Shown here one piece after another: positions 58,344 through 64,000 of a DNA stretch of 64,000 nucleotides; position 1 is the first letter of the stretch; every line of letters starts with the position of its first letter. The position numbers were made by a program, and so were the translations under genes. The notes below the pieces were generated by a model. That model did not search any database. It had not been told where the DNA came from and saw only the letters and a program-made list of their open reading frames with translations. Source of the stretch: Trema orientale (Eukaryota > Streptophyta > Magnoliopsida > Rosales > Cannabaceae); NCBI GenBank assembly GCA_002914845.1, contig JXTC01000010.1, forward strand, positions 210,159 through 274,158, written 5' to 3'.

Positions 58344-59230
58344 GTGACCTTTGAGTCTGTTTCTTCAATTTCCCACAATAGAAGGAAAAAAAATGAAAAA
58401 AAAAAAAATTTGTGTATAAAATTTCAATCTCTCATTAAGATTCACCACAACTTTTCACTTCTCTCCTCTTCCTTTCAGCTTCTTTTCTTCAAAATGGATG
58501 TTGCTCTTTCAAAATTTCAAAATATTTTCCTTCTCTTCCTCAAAATGAATTTACCGTGCTAGGTGTGAAAGATTAAGGTTACTAATGCATAAGGGCATTC
58601 CTGAAGATGTCCGTTGGATTATTGAAGCAAATGTACGATTATCAGGTATATTTTTAGATTCATTTATTTTATATATACTGGTTATAGAAAAAGCTCATTT
58701 GCAAAAGGCGTCATGCTAAAAAAAATGAAAGTTTGTTATAAATGTGCACGATGGACTTGTAATACAAAATGCCACTCTTTAGGAATGGTGTCCACAAATC
58801 GTGAAGATAAAATAAATTTTATTAAAGATAGCATGAGTAAGGGGTCATTGAATGATCTCCTATCGTCCCTTGAGACACATCCTAGTGGATATATATATCT
58901 TGCAATTCACAAATTATGACCCTAATTTTAACAAGAGTAGGAGTGATATAGTCTTGGGAATCTGATTTTAAAATACCTTATTTGTCAATTTAAAAGAAAA
59001 TTGGATGGGAAGCCAATCCTTGACCCCAATAGGGCATTTAAGTTGTTACTGGACGTAAAACCAGAGGAAAATGTGAGCCACAATCACAACTACATGTACA
59101 TATACATGCTTTGTCATTTTGTTAAAATTTTTCAAACTTTTCTGACTATAGCCGACCTACCCCCGTAGGTGCTATCATTGCATTATTTTTCCTATATCTA
59201 TAAATACATCACTTCTTTTCTCCATTTTCA
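58344..59230 (+). other. Athila post-integrase region with Cys-rich frame
   Basis: After integrase a T- and A-rich stretch leads to broken coding-like words (LLMHKGIPEDVRWIIEANV near 58580) and a 68-residue frame at 58713-58919 that has a CYKCARWTCNTKC cluster followed by GMVSTNREDKINFIKD. The Cys spacing suggests metal binding. I do not recognise the family. Whether it belongs to the element or was captured is open. Confidence 0.45.
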
Positions 59231-59263
59231 TTCAACTCAAACTCATTCATAAGTTTAAGAGGA

Positions 59264-59925
59264 GTGTTAAAATGGCTGGGATCCTCATCTCGTAAAATCA
59301 CAAATATTTGTGTATTTTGTGGATCCAGTCCAAGGAAGGATAAACAGTTCCTAGAAGTAGCAAATCGCCTTGGTAAGGTATCAGCTGAAAAGAAAATTTA
59401 TTTAGTTTATGAGGGACGTAGCCTTGAGTTAATAGGGTGTGTGTCAATAGCTGCATTCATTAGAGAAAGCCAAGTTTTGGAAGTCATCCCAAAAGCTTTG
59501 ACTGAAAGAAACATCACTGGAAAAACAGTTAGGGAAGAACTGAAAGTGTCAATAATACATGAACAAATACAAAAAATGCTTGATTATTCTGACGCTTTTA
59601 TTACTTTACCAGGGGCATTGGAATATTAGAAGAAAATTTTCAAATTGCTTCTTGGACCCAGCTGAAAATCCACCAAAAACCCATAGGCCAATGAAATGTT
59701 AATGATTTCTTTAATGGCTTGTTCTCCTTTATAGATCATGCTGTGGAATAGAAGTTTATTTCAGACTCTTCAAGACGAATCTTCATCTCTACTACAACTC
59801 CTGAGTAGTTGATTAATCAACTGCAAATCTATGTCCCAGAAGTTGATCCAGCTATAACTCTGTTAGATTAATTAATTAAGGAATGCCGAAAAAAGGCCAG
59901 ATTGGATTTGTTTCTCAGTCTGTAA
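59264..59925 (+). pseudogene. LOG-like phosphoribohydrolase, intronless pseudocopy
   Basis: Encodes most of a LONELY GUY protein, the cytosolic enzyme that releases active cytokinin bases from riboside 5'-monophosphates. Aligned words: NICVFCGSSPRKDKQFLEVA (family ICVFCGSS), a degraded KIYLVYEGRSLELIGCVS (family DLVYGGGSxGLMG), VIPKALTERNITGKTV (family VIPKxLMPxEITGxTV), MLDYSDAFITLPG. The PGGxGTxxE active motif is wrecked by a 1-base shift and substitutions near 59610-59635. In the new frame follow ASWTQLKIHQKPIG, FFNGLFSFIDHAVE and LINQLQIYVPEV, with stops. Plant LOG genes have several introns, whereas this copy runs through exon boundaries without one, so it descends from a spliced transcript. 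It lies between Athila integrase and the 3' LTR in the same orientation. Confidence 0.8.
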
Positions 59926-60544
59926 AACTTTTTCGTCTCATGGTTTTACTCATAGCATTTTATTTTCTATATTTATGTATTTCAGGTTTTACTTTTTAGT
60001 AGTTCCCGTTTCAGGTAATATCTTCTATACTTTTCCTAGTTAACTTAAGACATTAGAGACAATGTCTGATTCTGGTTGGGGGAGGGGTTAGTTGACACTA
60101 AAAGAAAAAAGCGAAAAAAGAGAAAAAAAATATTTTTGCTGTTATTAAAACCATTTAACAAAGCGACTAGATCATGGATGGCAGAGTAAGGAGTAAGTTT
60201 ACTCTTGTGACGCATCATAGTAGATATGTAATATTTGGTCTGGATTTTTAAATTCCTAATATTGTTTCATCATGCATTTCTTTTTGAATTATTCAAATTT
60301 ACAAACTCTTAGATTATGTTGATATACTTATTTATAAAATATTCATAAACCATCCTCAAAACACACACACACAAACACATGCACACACTTTGACATATGA
60401 TTATAGGTTATAAATTGAACTGTTATGATATTCAAGTTCTTCTATTTCATTAAAGGTAGCAACTAAGGGAATGGGTAAAATAAAAGAATAAAAATGGTAC
60501 GTATTATAAAAAAAAAATGGTAGAAAAGTTTAGTTTTGTAGCCT

Positions 60545-60815
60545 CCTTAACTTGAGCAATTAAGCCTGAAGGGTTGTCTTAACACCTAGTACCCTATGAC
60601 CAACTAGTTTGACAGTTATTAGCCCAAAGCTCATTACAAAGGTTTAGGAGAAAGCTTAAGAAAACCAGACATTGCACATCTATACTTATTATCTTCTAAT
60701 AAAAGTATCTGTAACCCGAGTTATTAAGTTCGTAGGGGTGTCTTAACACCCAATGCCCTGAGGCTAACTGGTCTAGTAATCATTAGCCTAAAACTCGCTA
60801 CATGGGTGAAGGACA
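60545..60815 (+). repeat. Imperfect tandem repeat (164-bp period) in Athila 3' region
   Basis: TGTCTTAACACC followed by AGTACCCTATGACCAACTAG (60575) recurs as TGTCTTAACACC with AATGCCCTGAGGCTAACTGG (60739). Further words (ATTAGCCYAAARCTC) agree. Non-coding, just before the 3' LTR. Confidence 0.65.
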
Positions 60816-61128
60816 TATTGTTCATAGTATACTGTTAAAAAAAAAATAATTGCCCTATAGTTAAACAAGCTAGCCTCAGTGAAATATTAGAACTTATTTT
60901 ACATTTTTCAATCAAGCCCCATGATTATATGTTGTTACATGAGCACAAAAAAGAATATTTATTAATATTTTGACTTCAAAATATATGATTCAATAAAAAT
61001 AGAGATTTGTTTTATTGGATAAATCAAAGAGAGAAAAAGTGGTGATTACTTTGGAAGGAAATGTTGTTAATCATTTCTAAGTGATAACACTTTAATTACT
61101 AGGGACTAGTAATAAGCTGGTTGGCGGG

Positions 61129-62761
61129 TGTGATAAACGTCTAATTTTATACATTTATTATGGGATTATATCATCATTATATACTTAGAGTTTCATTAAA
61201 TTCCCTAATTTAAAGCACTTTTGTAGACGTATGCATAAAAACAAGAGTTACCCCTAATTTGTGCTAAATGTTTGTTTTTGCACAGGTTTCATAAAATGGG
61301 TACAAATTCTAAACCACATGTGAGATTGATAAAATTCTTGAACCCATGGATTCTAGACTCATTGCTCAACTGGACAACCAATTCACAAGATTTGCTTGGA
61401 TTATTTTGAAATGGGTTTCAAATGGACAACTTTGTAAACTGGACTGCGTTCACGTTTAGCCCAACATACTTCAATATTTGGCCCATTCTGGCCTCAATAC
61501 AATCCCAATGAGTGATTCTTGAAGCTATCGATATGTATAAAAAACGATCTAGATGATTTGATCTCTGAGAAAATTCTAAAGAAACCGAAATCTAGGTGAA
61601 AATATCGGATCTTTCCAGATGATAAGACCAACAATCAGTTTTAATTTAGCAGAATCTATTTCTCCACTTTTGCTCCAAGTCAAGAAATACGGCTATGATG
61701 GATGCAATTTTGGTGGCATACGGCTCGTAAGAGATAAGGCTTCGTTTTCTCTTCTTTGATCAAGATCTTGGTTGTCCAAATTCATTGAGTTCCAGATGTA
61801 TCTTTAGGAGGGAATGAATCTGCCAAAACAAAGTTTCACCTTACATTTATACTTAGCCTACAAATTTTGACTTTGTATCTCTAAGTTTTCCTATAAATAG
61901 ATGCTTAAACTAGGTTTAGGAGGCATCTTGGTTTGAGATCAAGATCTCTTCTGTTCTCCTCTTATTATTCATATTGTTATAATCTTGCTTTACCTTCAAA
62001 ATAGTAAGAATTTGTTTAAAGCTATGTTCATATTGCGTTCATGCTTGTTGTCCTTCTTCATCATGTTTACTTAATCTTATATGTTGCTAAGATGAAAATG
62101 TGAATCTCTTGAGAGAAAAATTGGTATAATCTATACTCTAGGTGGAGCTCATTGTTTATATCCTTTAATCAATGTTATACATGTGTTACTTAATTTTCTT
62201 AATCAATCTTAATACCCTCCTTGTTAAGTAGTGAGTGTTGATTTATTGTAGTCAACTTTTGGCATAACAAGTATTTAAATCCTTTTGTACCGATTATGCT
62301 AGGACGGGATTTTGATTTGTTGTGGACTTATGGTGGCACCATGAATGCTTGACCACATTTGCAAGTATTGGCATTATCAAAGAAGGTAATTAAGAAAATT
62401 AATCTAATCAAATAAATAACTAATAATAGACCTTTAATGATAAATCCTCCGATTAGAACCTCCGTTGTGTGTGGCTTCCAATTGAGTGATAAAAGAGCTT
62501 AGATTATACTTATTTGATGTACCGAAGAGTGGATCCCTTAATCTTAGTAAGTGTTTAATTTTACAACTTCATATCATTATATTTCTGTCACTTTGTTTCA
62601 TACTATTATAATCATCCTACAACATAATTTCTCCCATCAGTTTTGTTCTTGTAATATATATTTTATTATTTTATATTATTCACTAACCTTTCTGTGGATC
62701 GACCTCGGTCTTACCGAGTAATTTATTACTTTGACACTCCTGTACTTGGGAGAAGACTTCA
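61129..62761 (+). repeat. Right (3') LTR of Athila-like element
   Basis: Starts TGTGATAAACGTCTAATTTT after a purine-rich GGTTGGCGGG word and ends near TGTACTTGGGAGAAGACTTCA. The ending CTGTGGATCGACCTCGGTCT, TACCGAGTAATTTATTAC is characteristic of Athila-type LTR 3' ends. About 1.63 kb, consistent with the long LTRs of the lineage. The first 1.3 kb pair with the left LTR. Confidence 0.75.
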
Positions 62762-64000
62762 TTAATTTGAACCAGTCATTATGTACAATACAAAACATGG
62801 TTTTTGTACTATTCATAACTCCCACAGGATCAACTATATACATATAAGTAGTAGAATATATACAAGGTTCTCAAAAAGTCTTTCTTCAGTTCTAAACTAA
62901 AATATGAACAATATTGGAGTGGAAACAGCTCAGCCGACACTACTACTAGTTCCAATCATCTGCATCACAAAAGCTAAATAATCAATTGCCCAGCAAATGG
63001 AAACCATGCATACTTATGGACAATTTGTACATAAAAGTTATTAGTAACCTTTATACCCTTAACTTCTTTAGAAAACATTAATATTTATATCATGTTTGGG
63101 CCTCCTTCTTAATATAGGTCCTAACTCAATGACATAGTAGAAATCCTCTTAATAAAGATCATTTGAGGCGTACCCTGTCTTGAAATTAACTTCAAAGGAT
63201 TTTACCTCCCTCTTGTTTGGCATTCCTTGTCTTGGACTTAACCTCAAGGGATTTCATCATATTTACCTACTATATCAGCAAGATAAGAACCACATCCCTC
63301 TTTAAAATAAAAAATGTTTAGGGTACAAGATTCTTTATTAAAAACCATAACTTGACAATTATTTTATGTATAAAAACATAATATGCCTCACGAAAATGAT
63401 ATGAACAGTTTTCAAGTATACAAAGCTTTATATCACAGATATGTCACCTTTAGCGTATATAACATATACGACTTTGGGTGGTGCTTGACGTCGAATGGCG
63501 GTAGAATGACAAAAGATGACTTGATTTGCTGCTTCTTCACACATGTATACTCGGTAATTGGCGGCGCAACACTGGCTGGAGATGGGCGGCGTGGGGGAGA
63601 TGCCTGCTCGAAGCTCGGCACATATTCTATGCCGATGACGGTTTTTGGGAGAGAAACCGTGAGAGGGAGAAAGAGAGGTTTCGGGGGCTTGAGGGAGAAA
63701 GGTAAGGAAGTGGAGGGTTTTAAAAGTAATTATAAAACTGTAGCGCCACGTGTCAGAAGTAGAGTAAAAGGGCACATTTTTCTTAAATTGTTCTTTGACT
63801 CAGTTTTTAAAAGTTTCTTTCATTTTCACCCTTAATTAATTTAAATTTAGTCGTTCTATTTGAAAATGCTTTACACTTAACCCCAAATGCACCTAGACTT
63901 AAACCGGTCCATATTCATTCAATAATTTTTTATTAATTATTTCATAAATTTGAAATTATAAGATTACCCTTGGTTCAATTATGCAATTCCACGAATTTTA
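62762..64000. other. Intergenic to right edge, no supported gene
   Basis: A GC-richer stretch at 63470-63770 opens a 150-codon frame on the plus strand and frames on the minus strand, but none has family motifs and codon use is not convincing. It contains CCACGTGTCAG (63748-63758), a G-box-type word. It might be a promoter and leader of a gene beyond the window. Confidence 0.4.

Larger units (their letters stand above)
56090..62761 (+). mobile_element. Ty3/gypsy Athila-lineage element, deleted, with captured sequence
   Basis: Bounded by related LTRs at 56090-57441 and about 61129-62761. Integrase lies at 57446-58225. Gag, protease, reverse transcriptase and RNase H are all missing, since the left LTR passes directly into integrase. 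Downstream of integrase come a Cys-rich frame (58713-58919), a LOG-like pseudogene (59264-59925), the motif GACATTAGAGACAATGTCTG followed by TTGGGGGAGGGG (60050-60085), which resembles the conserved post-pol motif of Athila elements, and a tandem repeat. No matching target duplication was found, so the left end may be altered. Confidence 0.8.

Noticed and set aside
63383-63835. 150-codon plus-strand frame and overlapping minus-strand frames near the right edge
   Set aside because: No family motif in any of them. The composition looks like a GC-richer leader or promoter, and three overlapping frames compete.
1-64000. CRISPR arrays, rRNA genes and complete tRNA genes
   Set aside because: None seen. 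The only tRNA-like words are the SINE promoter at 30913-31096 and the primer site at 801-812.

Overview
This window is nuclear DNA from a flowering plant, almost certainly a eudicot. It is AT-rich, it has intron-containing plant-family genes, and long stretches are transposon debris. I cannot name the species. The protein genes I can support are a three-member cluster of intronless GeBP-like (DUF573) transcription-factor genes at 5.0-5.8 kb (minus), 10.7-11.4 kb (plus) and 18.0-18.7 kb (plus), a five-exon DPP6/TolB-like beta-propeller gene at 24.2-26.9 kb (minus), and a four-exon von Willebrand A-domain gene at 48.5-50.7 kb (plus). Splice sites and reading phase close exactly in both multi-exon models (711 and 515 aa).

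Layout. 0-2.5 kb: decayed Ty3/gypsy gag with its tRNA-iMet primer binding site and LTR on the minus strand. 5-19 kb: the GeBP-like cluster, separated by hAT-like and Mutator-like small elements, a PPR gene fragment, and a 2.1-2.3 kb tandem duplication that copied the promoter of the third gene without its coding region. All three genes, plus the orphan promoter copy, share a box close to TCTCCCGCTAATWATTCC about 50-60 bp upstream of a TATA-like sequence. 19-24 kb: repeats ending in a 1.1 kb hAT-type element with a perfect 8-bp target duplication. 24-27 kb: the beta-propeller gene. 27-39 kb: mostly non-coding, with foldback elements (one a palindrome built of palindromes), a tRNA-derived SINE nested in a hAT-like relic, and a second hAT element. 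39.2-45.7 kb: a Tat-like Ty3/gypsy element on the minus strand, with a 5-bp target duplication but an internally deleted 5' end. 46-50.7 kb: Tourist-like MITE, G-rich tract and the vWA gene. 53-56 kb: hairpin MITE and a CACTA-type Transposase_24 relic that holds a 25-base assembly gap. 56.1-62.8 kb: an Athila-lineage element whose 5' LTR is fused by deletion to integrase and which carries an intronless, broken copy of a LOG (cytokinin-activating phosphoribohydrolase) gene.

The genes do not form one pathway. GeBP-family proteins are known to modulate cytokinin responses and LOG enzymes make active cytokinin, but the LOG copy here is a dead passenger of a retrotransposon, so this is coincidence unless shown otherwise. 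The most interesting signals are the conserved GeBP promoter box with its orphan duplicate, the LOG copy inside an Athila element, and the nested palindrome at 31.9-32.3 kb. All calls come from reading the sequence; no database search was run.
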